Shown here in pieces: positions 23,492 to 35,416 of a stretch of 64,000 bases of DNA. The stretch spans positions 2,594,089 to 2,658,088 of the forward strand of contig CAJINV010000001.1 of NCBI GenBank assembly GCA_905178155.1, given 5' to 3'. The notes below the pieces were generated by a model. That model did not search any database and was not told the origin of the DNA. It worked only from the letters and a program-made list of their open reading frames with translations. How positions within the stretch are numbered: the stretch's first letter is position 1; every line of letters begins with the position of its first letter. This DNA comes from Amoebophrya sp. A120 (Eukaryota; Sar; Dinophyceae; Syndiniales; Amoebophryaceae). The position numbers and the translations under genes are program-made.

Positions 23492-24831
23492 AAGTAGACG
23501 TGGTGGTCGTCGTGGGCTGCTTTATTCTCTTTCAGAATGGGACGGACCAAGACACTGCGAGAACTACAAAAGGTCCACTGCAGAGAAAATCCATTCCCGC
23601 CGTTGTAAATGAACCACAAGGAAGTGATCAACGAGCATAGATCAGGATGCCGCGTTGACGCAGACTCGATGCGTGAGGGGATGTGAGAGCCGCCGCCCGC
23701 ATACGGATTCGTAAGTAGTACCCGTAGAGCAGGGATAACAGAAAATGCAACCGCTTCATGAAAGCACGTATAGGTGTGTTTTTGAATGTACATAGAAGAC
23801 GAGATTATATATCTATGATAACACGGGCCATGTACAACTACACACAATAAACGAACCACCTATATTTTTTTGCTTTTTCTGTTTTTGCGTTGTTTGCGGC
23901 TTTTTTGTAAATGGCAGTCTTGAGAAGTACTGACTGCGCGACCTGTGCGCATATCGATGAACATAACATGTCGAAGAATCTTCCTTCGCTATCTGCGCAC
24001 CCTCGTGCAGGACGCTGTCTAATAAATCAATAGCCACACCATGATCTTCGTTTTCTGATGATTCCTTTGATACTAACAGAAGGCCACGCGGCACTCTGAG
24101 TGTCACAACGCGGTAGTTAGCGATTCGTAGCAGGAAAAAGAAACACATGAACTTGGCATTTTTCTCAACACTTCACGACAACTTCTGTCACTACAACTGC
24201 TGCTCTACTGGAAAAAAGTCGAGCGAACGCGGCCGCCTGCACTGTAAGGACAGTTGCGCGCGGCGTTCTTTGGACACCTTTCCTAGAAGGCAGGAGCAAT
24301 TTCATCCAATCCTCAACACTTCTGCTGTGCTGAAGCTGCTGTGTCTGAGAACACGCGCGAGGGACTAAGGTAAAGTTCTCGTCGCAGCCCTGTATGCCTG
24401 CGATGCGGAGTTCTCTTTCGATTATACTCGTTTGGTTTAGTACAATGAATCATTCTCAAGTTCAATGATCTGTTTCCAGCAGCCGCTCCTGAATCTGATT
24501 TCACGCCGCGATTAAAGGTCTCCTCGGAGTTCTACTTTATAGTTGCCACGGATCTTCATTTTGTTTTTCTTTGACTCGAGCCAGTGCCAGATTTTGATGG
24601 GCACCCAAGCAGTAAATGTCGCCCGAAGCTGCAATGTCGGAAGTGCTTGAATCTTCACCCACCAGGGCACCAACCACATTGGCGATAATCAATTTTATGG
24701 AGTAGAAGCCCTAGTTTAAAAGACCCTGTTTATCTTTTCTATTTCGCTTCCCGATGAAGCCTGCGCATTCAACTCGTCCCGTTTTAGAGGTGCTTCTTGC
24801 GTAATTATCAAAGTAGGATATCACAGGCAAA
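23492..24831. other. Intergenic, 1.3 kb, no gene seen
   Basis: Largely AT-rich with short frames on both strands. None has domain signatures or linkable exons. No introner, tRNA or rRNA. Confidence 0.45.
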
Positions 24832-27800
24832 ATGTTTAACCCCTTTGCGAGTAATCCTTTCACGAGCGGATCCGGTAGCAATCCGTTCGAGGAAGGAACT
24901 CCCCACAGCAACCCCTTCGACGACGTTCATGTGGTGGAAGACCATGATGATTTCGAAGAGGATCCCGCACAAGCTCTCCGGCAGGACAAAGCAGGGCATA
25001 ACTCCGAGCAAAAAGGGCAAGCACAAAGGCAGCAGAATCAGAAAACGAACACTCAGAGAAATATAATCCAGAAAAATGACAAGAACGGCAAAAACAACCC
25101 TGGCCCAGCAGCAGGGAACAAGAAGAATGGTACTAACGAGATGAAAACTACCGATCCGAAACACACCAGTGATCATCCAAATGCTAGTGGGAGAAGCGGT
25201 GGCGGAATTTACGGAGCGTTTAGCGCACCGTATGGATTGCAAAAATGTCTGGGTCTGGAAGGATACAACTTGTGATGCTACTTTTGGAATCTACATAAAA
25301 TCTGTATTGCATGAACAGCACAAGAGGTGTAATTTGTGCTACGCGGAGAGGGCGTTTCTCATGCGGTATGAGCATCAGAAAGCCCTCGCAAAATCTCTGA
25401 TGATAGGTCATGCATCACAGACCTCATGGGTCATGCAAAATCTGCATGCGGAAATAGGGAATTATAAGGTGCAAAATCTGCATGACAAACTCCTGCATTC
25501 TTCCAGACCCAGACATTTTTGCATGTGATACACCGAAATCTGCCACGACATCGGCCCTTGCACAGGAAGTTCCGACGCAACGGGTGAGAGAGCCATTTTA
25601 TGCGGCATCCAGGCTACCGCGCCCCGTGTTTCCGGTGGTGATCACGGGCACTTCTGCCGCAGCATCTTCATCTGCCGGTTCTTTTGCGCCGCAGCAGATG
25701 CCGCTCCCGCCGGATTTGATAAATTTGCGCAGAGTCCCTTCATCCGGTACTAGCAATCACGCAGGGCCCTCAGCTGGTGCCACTGCCACGTCCTCGAAGA
25801 TGCCGATGCCAACCTTTCCTCCACCGGCGGTGAATTTTCCAGTCGACACGCTGAAGCAGAGTCCGCGGTCTATGCCGATGCCCCAACCCCCTCTCGTCCA
25901 CACGCAGCGCGCAGCGAAAAGAGGACTGATGCCGGTCCCGGCCCCTTCCAGTAGCCCGTCGTCGTCACCGCATCACGCCGCGATGAATAAGAGCGGCGGA
26001 GTTGTACCACAACTCGATGAGCGGACTGCTTCGTCTAATTCTACCAGTCAAAACGGAAACAATAAAACCGCTAACAACAACAAGAAAAACGCGCGGTCGC
26101 ATCAAAATAAGAGCAACAAGCGGGCTGCACAAGATGGGGCGGGACATCGGCAGCAGGAAGGAGATGGAAATCAGGCAAAAAGGCAAAAAACCATAGGGAA
26201 TAATATAGACATCAACATTTGCGAGGAGAGACTTTTTCCCAACACCACCGCGATGCAGGACGGCTCCCGCGAGCTGAACACCACCGAGGGGTTTATGAAA
26301 TGCAAACATGTCCGGGGCTGGAATAAACCTGTAATGCTGAATGGTCGTGATTGACTTCGCCTGTAAGTGCAGTGCAGCATGACAAATGTTGTTAGCGCTT
26401 TTTGATGCTTAGTGCGCATTGCAAACTGCGACTCCTCATGACGAAAGTGTGGCGATTTTGTCGTGTTTATGCAATACGGATTTTCCAGCAAAAATGCTGG
26501 ACACGCAATGCAGGTTCATCCTTTCCAGACCCAGACATATTTGCAGTGGATAGGGTTCCACCTGCGGCAGAACGAGTTCTACCTGAAGCGCGTCACCGAC
26601 GGAACGAAGCGGCGGGGCAATTTCCTGGACGACGTTTCTCACGAAAACGCCTCGTATATGTACATGACGGGGCACGACTTGCGGCAGTATGAGAAGCAGG
26701 TGCTGGACTTCACAAAGTCGAAGTCGAAAGCACAGAAGAAACAGCAAAAGAAAACGAACACGGACGGGCTGCACCCCCTGATGGAGTCCGAGGACGTGAG
26801 TTGCTACGACAATTTCACGGACAAGGAGCTGCAACAGGAATTGCTTGCCCTGATCGCGGCGTACATCGACGACAAGGGCGGCGCGGTCAAGGCCTGCGAG
26901 CTGGTCCACCCGCGGCTGCTATCAAAAGTAAAAATGTCTGGGTCTGGAAACTTGTGATGCTGGGTGGCGTCTCATGATGAGGCTACAAATGCTGGCTCAG
27001 CATGACAAGTTTCTGAGCTCCTAGGTGTTGCCTATTCTGCATGACAAACTGCGCTTCTGCATCACAGAAGAGCGGAGCTCTTGGGTAACGTGCGTCACAG
27101 ATTCAAGAATCATGCCAGACAAGCATGACAAACATGAATTCTTCCAGACCCAGACATTTTTGCACTTGATAGCTGCAGGCGGTGCAGCACCTGATCCAGG
27201 ACGGGAAGTACAAAAAGAAGCTGGTCTCCATCTGCCAGGAGCACCCGAAACACTTTCGCTGCTGCGCCTCCTGGTCGGACCCGGAGACCGGGCGCAAGCT
27301 CGGGCAGTTCATCGCCACCAGACTGGGGCTGCGCCGGCACCTGATCACGCCGCGCGACGAGCAGATGGCAGCGAAAACCGTGCAGCAGACGAAAAACGAG
27401 CTGTTGGTGCAGCAGGAGCAGTTTCTGAAGCTGAACAGGGAGGAGCTGGGGATCGTCGACGCGAAAAAAATCAACAGCGCCGGACTGTTATCCATTGCAA
27501 ATATTATCCCTGGATGTCTGAAAGAGTGTAAACTTGTCATGCAGGTTTTCCATGACCGATGAGGTCTGGAATGCGGGACCCAGCATGACAGACTCTGTGG
27601 TGTGTCTTCCATGCCTATCCTGCATCAGAAACTGCCTTCCAACTTGGTCGAAACTGGACAGCTTTTGGCACTCATGCAACACAGATTTTTGCATGATTCG
27701 GATCTAGCATGACAGCTTGCAATCTTCCAGACATCCAGGGATATTTGCAATCCATAGCTGTATTTCGAAGAGGAAACGGGGATCAAGTACTTTATCTCGA

Positions 27801-30800
27801 AGCAGTGGTACGCGTGCTGCTTCTATCAAAGTGAAAAAAGCCCCCACCCCATATCCGAAACAGAAGATGCGCGAATTTGTGATGCTGTATTTGAGTACAC
27901 AAATCAACTTGTATTGCTAGAAGGCCAAGAGACGAAGCTGCGGCCTAAATTGCAGGTAATCTGTCATGCTGTTTCCCACTTCCAGTTGCCTCCTGTCATC
28001 CTGGAGCTGCAAGGCTTTCCCACGCTAGACAGCACTACAGTCTGCATCTTTTGCCTTCTAGCATCACAAGGCTGATTTGTGACTACAAATCTGCATCACA
28101 GATTTCCGTTTTGATATGGGGAGGGGGCATTTTTCATTGTAATAGCTTCAACGGTTGCAACGAGATCTTTCACTCCTGGAACAGCTGCGTGGCCCACATG
28201 CTCGCGGACTCGCGTGCGCTGGGGATCATGTGGAAAAAAAGCGGGGGGAACAGCAAGAAGAAGGAGAAGTTCAAAGACACCCCGATTCCCTACGTGAAGC
28301 ACCGGGCGTGCAAGCACCTGGACGAGAAGCTGGTGGCATCCTGGGCGCGCGCGGACGACATCGGCCGCGTCACGAACTTGGTGAGCGTGAACAAGGCGCG
28401 GGCGACCGGGATCCACGACCGCATGAAGAAGGTGCAGCTCCCGAGCGAGGAGGAGCTGGTCACCTACGTGTGGGACCTGATCGACGAGATCACGAATTTG
28501 GAGCCCAACTTCAGCTGGGACCGCGAGAACGCCATCATGATGTGCGGGGCCGAGTTGTGGGAGATGGAGAAGAGCAAGGAAAACACGCGGCGGCTGCTGA
28601 CGAAATTGGGCCAGGCCTGGGCCAAGGGGGAGTTCGACACCAACAAACTGTTCGACGATTTGCAGCACAATGAGGAATATCCAGTGCAAACATGTCTGGG
28701 TCTGGAAACTTGTAATGCTAAAACGTGGATGATGGAAACGGTTCCGAATCCGAATGCAACCCAGCATGACAAATTTCAAGAACGCTTTCGCATAGGCAAT
28801 CCGCATGAGAAACTGTTTTTTTGCACCTACAAAAGAGGCTGCGAATTTTGTTGGTTTAATGCATTACAGATTTTCTAGGTATGGAAAGCTAGCATTACAA
28901 GTTCCAACCTTTCAGACCCAGACATATATTTGCAATCCATAAGGAAGATGATCTCGACCCGCAACTCGAGGCGGAATTGGCGGCCGCGAAGATGTATGCA
29001 TTGCAAAAGCATCGTACTAGTATAGATTGCATTACAAATTTTACCAAGAGGAAAAATGCAACTTGTCGTGCTGGATAAGGTAGCCAGTTTACATTTGTCA
29101 TGTATCATGACTGCAATTCATACGAGTACGATAATTTTGCAGAGGATAAGATGTTCCCGGAAGTGGACCACGGCGAGCAGAGTGAGGTATCAAATGCAAA
29201 AATGTCTGGGTCTGGAAGAATACAAACTTGTGATGCGCATTTCAGCACACAGAAAAATCTCTGATGCGTGGCTAGCAAAAGCTGCCCACTTTCTGTCACC
29301 AAAGTGGGGGATTTGTCATGCGGATTCGGCATTGCGGAAGCTTTTCGAAACCTGTGATGCTAGAGCTTCCATGCCAGACCTTCTGCGTCATGCAAAAACA
29401 GCATGACTCTTCCAGACCCAGACATTTTTACATTTGATATGAGGAGGAGGTCGTCGATCTGCAGGTCGCGGGGGCGGGAAATATTAAAAACAACAGTACT
29501 AACAGAACCGGTGGTGGTTCGACTGCTCAAGAAGAACATCACGACAAGGACAACCTCGACGACGACGACCGGGACCAGTCTATACCGAACCTGGAGCTGG
29601 ACTCTATGGCGCTCTCAAACGTTACATCCTCATAGCTGTTACATGGATTTGTAATGCAAGAATGGCAAAAGTGCAAGGGGGAAGATTATTTCGCCTTTTG
29701 CATCACAGGTTGGGCACGGATTTAGACGCTGTTCAGGAGTCCTTCGAAAATTTGTCATGCGAGGCAGCTTGATGATGTAGATACTGATGAGGGTTCTGCG
29801 TGACAAATCCATGTGACAGTTGAGAGCGTAACGTTTGAGAGCGCCATAGACTCAACCATCGGGTTACTGAAGAAGGTGAAGAACAAGACGCTATCGAATG
29901 AAAAAATCCCCCCTCCCCATATCAAAACGGAATTTCTGATGCTGGATGTGTGTACACAAATCAGCTTTGTATTGCAGAGAGGCACTGCGGCCAGGTCCCC
30001 AGGCTAGGTAGGGGCGTATGGGTCTAGTTGTTCAGCATGGCAAATGGCTCCCCTTTAGGCCAAACAGCATGACAAATTGCTTCCATAATGGGGCGGGAGC
30101 TTCTGTCCTTGTCTTCTTGCAATACAAATGTGATTTGTGACCTCAAATCCGCAACACAAATTTTCGGAAACGTACCTGCTCAATATGGGGAGGGGGGATT
30201 TTTCCTTCTGATAGACGCGGCGGGAACTTCGAGACCAGCTGCGAAACTTCCCGGACTTGTCGCAGCCGATCTGGCGGAAGGGCCGGCAGGGGAAAAAACA
30301 GTGGGACGTGAGCAACATGACCCTGAAGGACCAGCAAAAAAAGCAGATCAAAGTGACCCCCAAGGACTACGAGCGCGACGCCAACCGAAATGCCGCCATC
30401 CACTTTGGCCGCGCGCTGCTCCAAACCACACTGTACACGCGCGCGAAAGCCTTCGTCGCCCAGAAGTGCTACGGTCTGGAGTTCGACGCGCTCGGGTTGG
30501 GAAAGACCTGGGAGCAGTTTTGGACGGACAACTTCGCGTCGCAGTTTCTGCCCTCGGGGTTTCTGGAGGAACGACGGAAACTACGCGACGCAGCTGCCCG
30601 GAACAACTACCGCGCGGGAAATAGTAACACGACCGGAATAAAAGGTGCAGGTAAAAAAGGGAAAAATAGTAAGGGCGCCGCGGCCCCAGGGCAGGCGGGA
30701 GCGGGAAAGCCCTTCTTCAGCAGTTCAGCCGCTTCACCAACTAAAGGTGGAACAACCAACGTGAACTATTCCGTTTTTGGCAAAAACGTGAACGATCCCC

Positions 30801-32514
30801 AGTCGTTGGATGATAACAATTTCAAGCCGACCTCCGACGCAGGACGTGTGGATGAGGTTGACAGCCAAGCTTCCGAGCTGAATTCTGAAGATGAGGGTTC
30901 TGCTTCCTCGCAAGACGAAGATGAAATCGTCCTCGACATGATGAATCCCTTTGCGGACGACTCGAATGATCAACACACGACCGCACTTGACGATCCATTC
31001 GCTACCAGTCATTTCGGCACGAACAACAACTCTGCTGATCCGGCGCTTGTTTCCACCTGGTCCCACGAGCAAAACGGGAACTCCTTCGCCGGAGTCTTCG
31101 ATGATGATTTTGAGAACGATGCGGTTGCTGCGGGCGACGATCAGGTGGACAACTACGGGAGAAATGAGGAGAAAACCAAAGAAAAAATTAATGCAACAAA
31201 CGCCACCCCCGCACTGTCCACTACTGCGCTGGCGCACCAGGACAACTTATCCTTGCTATTGAAGCACGACTTTCTGACCAACGAGGTCCAGGCGGCTGCG
31301 TATGCCAAGCTGGAGACGAACGCGGAAAAATCCAAGTTCCGTGCGCAGGCGCGCACGGTGGCGCAGAACAAGATGCCAATGCCGCCGAAGCTCCTGCGCG
31401 GCGTCGACCGAACGAGTGCCCGGGAGATTGAGCCGGGACTGCGGCAACTGGCGGAGGACCAGAGTCTCCGCGTGGAAGGACGACGAGGGGGAAATCATTC
31501 AAATGATCCTTCTTCCTCTTGGAGCAAAGCAAATGAAAATGATCGGTCCAACGACATTCCGGTGGACGCGCTGGTGCATTCTGTGGTGGTGAAGTTGAAA
31601 TCTAACCTATCCTGTGCAGAAGTATCGTACTCGTAGTAATTGCATTTATGCATGACAGTGCCCTTTTATTAAGATGAATCCGCATTACAAATTCCATTTC
31701 TAATGCTGAGAAAATTTGTATTACAATTTTAATTTCATACTAGTGCGATACTTTTGCAATTCATTCAACCTTGCCTGGAACAAAAGACGCGGACGGGGGG
31801 AAAACGAAAGAGATAAAAGTAGCCCGTCGGCAGAAGTAGTGGACCCGAAATATACGGTGGTTCCACAGGCGGAAAAGGCGCTTCGGCTGGTGGTGGCCGA
31901 CTGCGCGAGCATTCCGTTGGAGGTATCGCACAGAAAAAAGCTGGCAGGTCATATTTGTAATGCAAAAACAAATAGACAAAAAAACTTGCGTCGCATATCC
32001 TAAACAGCATGCTATGAAGCCGCCCACGACAAATTTTTCGGTGTATTTATTTTTGCATTACAAATATGCCCTGCCAGCTTTTTTCTGTGGGATAGGAGGC
32101 CCTGGCGGAAGACGCGGATTTCTGTTTCATGCACGCCGGATATGAGAGTGCACAACTCGTCCCCGTCCTTCTCGCTTGTCATGCAAAATGAAAATACCAA
32201 ATCTACACCTCGCCTTTGGGCACTCTTTGCAGGGCAAATTTTGGAAACTCAAGCAGTACTACAACAATCTGTGTACAGATTTGTCATGCGGAAGCCGCAC
32301 GATCTCTCCTGTGGCTTGTGTTGCTGTTGATGTGGCCTGGCCACATCAACAGCCGCCACGCAAATTAGGGGGAGGGGAAGCAGCTGTGCACCCTCATACC
32401 GGAAGTTGTCTCAAATTGCAGTTGGAAGACGGAATGCCCATCGAATGCGTTGGGTGCTCCGCGAATCACGCGCATACGGAAAGGAAGCTGGCGCACGTTT
32501 TCAAGGACTTGTGA
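24832..32514 (+). CDS. Unknown 1,464-aa protein with a zinc-finger-like motif, 13 introners
   Basis: Exons: 24832-25230, 25536-26293, 26558-26919, 27177-27488, 27762-27823, 28150-28677, 28947-28994, 29154-29187, 29445-29604, 29854-29891, 30219-31607, 31771-31923, 32100-32140, 32404-32514; sum 4,395 nt. The start (MFNPFASNPFTSGSGSNPFE) has repeated NPF motifs, which in other proteins bind EH domains. Residues to about 380 are low-complexity with a basic tract (KNARSHQNKSNKRA). A folded middle includes CCFNGCNEIFHSWNSCVAHM, a possible C2H2-like site completed across an introner. A second folded block (IHFGRALLQTTLYTRAKAFV) precedes an acidic linker and a C-terminal part with CVGCSANHAH. No family recognised. 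All 13 introns are introners, none GT-AG. Confidence 0.82.
25231..25530. mobile_element. Introner, family A
   Basis: 300 bp; TSD CACCG exact. Similar to 3302 and 13981, with an extra segment near the 3' arm. Confidence 0.92.
26294..26552. mobile_element. Introner, family A
   Basis: 259 bp; 5' arm GTCCGGGGCTGGAA is mutated relative to the family. TSD GGGTT exact. Confidence 0.9.
26920..27171. mobile_element. Introner, family A
   Basis: 252 bp; TSD GCTGC exact. The element at 37796 is its near-exact reverse complement and has the same length. Confidence 0.94.
27489..27756. mobile_element. Introner, family A, both arms changed together
   Basis: 268 bp; arms read CCCTGGATGTCTG and CAGACATCCAGGG, so the departures from the usual core pair with each other. 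TSD ACTGT/GCTGT. Interior like 4879. Confidence 0.9.
27824..28144. mobile_element. Introner, family C (reverse of 20329)
   Basis: 321 bp; TSD GCTTC exact. It interrupts the Cys-rich CCF|NGCNE site. Confidence 0.91.
28678..28941. mobile_element. Introner, family A
   Basis: 264 bp; TSD AGGAA exact. Near-copy of 18889. Confidence 0.93.
28995..29148. mobile_element. Introner, family D
   Basis: 154 bp; arms TGCAAAAGCATCGTACTAGTA and CGAGTACGATAATTTTGCA type; TSD AGATG exact. Confidence 0.87.
29188..29439. mobile_element. Introner, family A
   Basis: 252 bp; TSD TGAGG exact. Same subtype as 14959 and 59264. Confidence 0.93.
29605..29848. mobile_element. Introner, family E
   Basis: 244 bp; perfect 21-bp TIR beginning TATGGCGCTCTCAAACGTTA. 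TSD GACTC exact. Confidence 0.92.
29892..30213. mobile_element. Introner, family C
   Basis: 322 bp; TSD GACGC exact. Its interior is almost the same as that of 41234, suggesting recent copies. Confidence 0.93.
31608..31765. mobile_element. Introner, family D
   Basis: 158 bp; starts TATCCTGTGCAGAAGTATCG and ends near TTTTGCAATTCATT. TSD TAACC/CAACC. The 3' terminal bases are eroded. Confidence 0.82.
31924..32094. mobile_element. Introner, family F
   Basis: 171 bp; arms CAGAAAAAAGCTGGCAGG and CCTGCCAGCTTTTTTCTG; TSD GGAGG exact. Opposite orientation to 37501. Confidence 0.93.
32141..32398. mobile_element. Introner, family I (single copy here)
   Basis: 258 bp; arms TATGAGAGTGCACAACT and AGCTGTGCACCCTCATA, TSD CCGGA exact. 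Excision gives FMHAGSCLKLQLEDG. Confidence 0.88.
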
Positions 32515-33095
32515 ACAATGAAGCGAACATGTATGTTGTATTCTTTCAGGTTTTTGGTTTAAGTAAATGATATAATAAGCGACCCCCCGCGCAAAGCTGC
32601 AGAACGATTGCGCCTTATGTGTTGGATGCATCTGATAAAATATCGCGATGCGGCTTGTTGGTTCGCTGTAAAAGTGTTCCGAGCAACGCACCACAAAGGA
32701 CATTCTCGTCTCGTAAAGGAGGGACATATGCCTTTGGTGTCATGCTTAGTGGATGATCATGATCTGACTCGGTCCAGTGCCCAAAGCTTTTTTTGGCATT
32801 GCTTGTTGATATCGCTGTCGGTTTTGATTTGATTGCAGCAAGCGATAACTATCGGTCCCGGTTCCAGATAACCAGGTTCGGGTGATTAGCGTGATCTTTG
32901 ACTTATCCAGCATGACCCCGCCCCTTGTCATCATTCGGTGGCTTGCGATTTCCTTCGCGGTGCCTGAAGGTGCTGACCCGGTTGTCTCGTAGCTCTCCCC
33001 TGTCATTTACTGGGAAAGTCTCCGTACTGTCGGTTTGTGTGCTATCTATTGCAGCAACTAAGTCGCGCTGACACGGAGTCGGTTAGTTTACCGGC
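32515..33095. other. Intergenic stretch
   Basis: About 580 bases with no supportable feature between the zinc-finger-like gene and the three-repeat gene. Confidence 0.5.
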
Positions 33096-34441
33096 ATGAA
33101 GTGTTTTTGTAAAAAGCTAGCGGAAGAAGTGTTTGGAACTTTTGACGCAGAGTCGGGCGCTTGTTTCCGTTCGGTTTCCCGTTCCAATGTCTGCGCCGTA
33201 ACCAATTTCTGCGACGACCCAGGTGCTTGTTTCCGAGCCCCACTTTTTCGCAATCGGCGCGCGCGCGTGGCGCAATCCATTATTCGGATAACTATGCTCT
33301 ACGTGTAAGTGGAGCATAATTGAGTAAGTTGAAGTTATATTTTTCTCAGTTGCACAACGCTTTCGTTGTTCTCGACTACTTACTTCCACTTCTACCCAGC
33401 ACTAGCTACGCCAGTACTGCTGCCTTCTTCGAGTCGGAGAATTATGCATAGGTAGTGCCTGCTCCATAAACTTTGAACCTTTTCAGCTCGGACCACTGTG
33501 GCCGTCGACGTCCAGCATACCAATCGATGTCGATGGAGGACATCTCAGTACAGAAACTCCTGCCCGCCGGCGTGTTGGGGTGCCAGGTGGAACAGGCGGA
33601 GCTGTTTATTTGCCGAGAGTCGAACAGCGCACCCGCGCATTTCGACGGGAAAGAACTAGTACCGGTAGACGGGTACAACATCAACAACTCCTCCTCCCCG
33701 GCAGCTCCTGATCTGTCAGTTTGTGAACCGCAGCACAATTACAATGAGTTGCCCACTCTAACGCAGGCAGAGGAGCACGCACGGGCTAACGGATTGACGC
33801 TCAAGCGAAAGTGGCGCAAATGGCGAAGGGAGTGGAGTCGGGTTGAAGAAGTGACTGAAGTTAGCGATGGCAATTGCGTTGCTGCTGCTGACCGGTATTC
33901 GTCCTGGGTGCGCTACAACCCCGAGCCGCAGATGTATCGCTTTGTAGTGTCTGTGAATCATCCGCACACGTATGAGGAGCTGCCTACGCTCGAGATGGCG
34001 GAGAAATACACGCGGGAAAACGCAAAGAGACTAAATCCAAAGTGGCGAGCATGGCGAGAAGAGTGGGCAGCAGAAATGAAAGAAGTAACCGACGCCGGCC
34101 CTGACTTCGCAGGCCCTCGTTACAAGCATTGGGGCGACCGATATAAGGTCTGGGTCGCCTACAACCACGAGCCCAAGATGATTGGTTCGACTCCGCGTGT
34201 GAGTTTGAAGCATCCGCACACGTTTCATAACTTGCCTACTGTTGATGCAGCGGAGGAGTGTGTGCGAGACCGCGGGAAGCGGCTAAACCCGGCTTGGCGA
34301 GACTGGCGAATGAGGTGGGAGCAGGATACTTACTTTAAGGCCTGTGTTGACGGAAACGGCACCAGAAAAGCTATGGCTGATTGCTTTTCTGAGTGGGTGT
34401 GCACGTGGCCCTACAATTCAGAGCCGATGATGTTTCGCTGA
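33096..34441 (+). CDS. Unknown protein with three internal repeats, 387 aa
   Basis: Exons 33096-33304 and 33487-34441, joined by a GT-AG intron (GTAAGT...TTTTCAG), give 1,164 nt. Exon 1 is Cys-rich (MKCFCKKLAEEVF, SGACFRSV, DPGACFRAP). From about residue 150 come three related units of 75-85 aa, each opening H-x-x-x-x-x-LPT, followed by a basic Trp-rich helix (LKRKWRKWRREW; LNPKWRAWREEW; LNPAWRDWRMRW) and closing with a W-x-x-Y-N-x-EP-x-M motif. I know no named domain with this pattern. It could be a nucleic-acid or protein binding repeat (inference from the Arg/Trp helix). No introner. Starting at 33473 would miss exon 1. Confidence 0.75.
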
Positions 34442-35416
34442 GTACGGAGGAGCTCGAGGTCTCGGCCTTCTACTGAATTGCGTTGTGACTTTATACAGTA
34501 GAGTGGTGCTATTTGATTTTTCCTTTAAGCGTGTACCGTTTTTCTGTTCGGCGCAGTCGTCGCATGCATAAATCTAGCAGGTGCTGCATTCGCAGAATCA
34601 CAATTATTGATTGATTATCTGGAATGAAAATCTTAATCTTCGGGCTGTTGCTATAGTACAGTAGCATGTTGGCTCTGGCTCACTACGAAGAGCAGTGAAT
34701 AAAAAAGAATGTAAACTAAGTATGGGTATCTACAATTTTGTCCCGGCACGTAATAATTTGTCGAAGTAGTTGTAGATCATGGTAATCCATCGCATTTCAC
34801 GAAGACCAGCATTGGTGCCCGTTCTAATCATTGTGCTAGCGAGGGTTATTTTATGAGATCACTACGTATGTCGGAAGCGGAACGTGGGGACCGTTTTGAT
34901 TTACTCCACGTCTAGCGGTCAATATGATCGAATTTTTGTTTAACCTACCGCACAGATTTAGAGAGGCGAATAAAATGAAAAGCAAATAAAGCGCATCAGC
35001 ACTCCGGTTCTGCATTTGTTACAGAGAAGAGCCTATTGATGTAGCTTCTTAGGCTGCTGTTCCACCAAGAAGTGAATGAAGGTTTTTTCGCTTTTCTCCG
35101 GCTACGAGGTCAACGAGGAGCAAAAAAAGCATCAATCTTCTGGCCGATCCTTATTGACGCACTCGTAAGGAACAAATGCGCATTTTAGGCACGACGTCAT
35201 CAATTGGGTCGTGCCGACGATCTTCGCTGCCCTTTAACCGCTGTACATCATTCCGTGCTCCGGACTGTATTTTTTTTTCCAACTCAAAATAAATTGTAAA
35301 TCAATTATACGCGTCTGTGTATATTTTTCGTTTTTGTGTGCTTTCTACTTTGTCGGGACCCTTTGCGGGTCGTGACATAGAAGTACCGTCGCGATCTCAT
35401 CTTCACCGGTCACTAC
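34442..35416. other. Intergenic, about 1 kb, no gene seen
   Basis: AT-rich, with no frame of note on either strand. No introner or RNA gene recognised. Confidence 0.5.
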
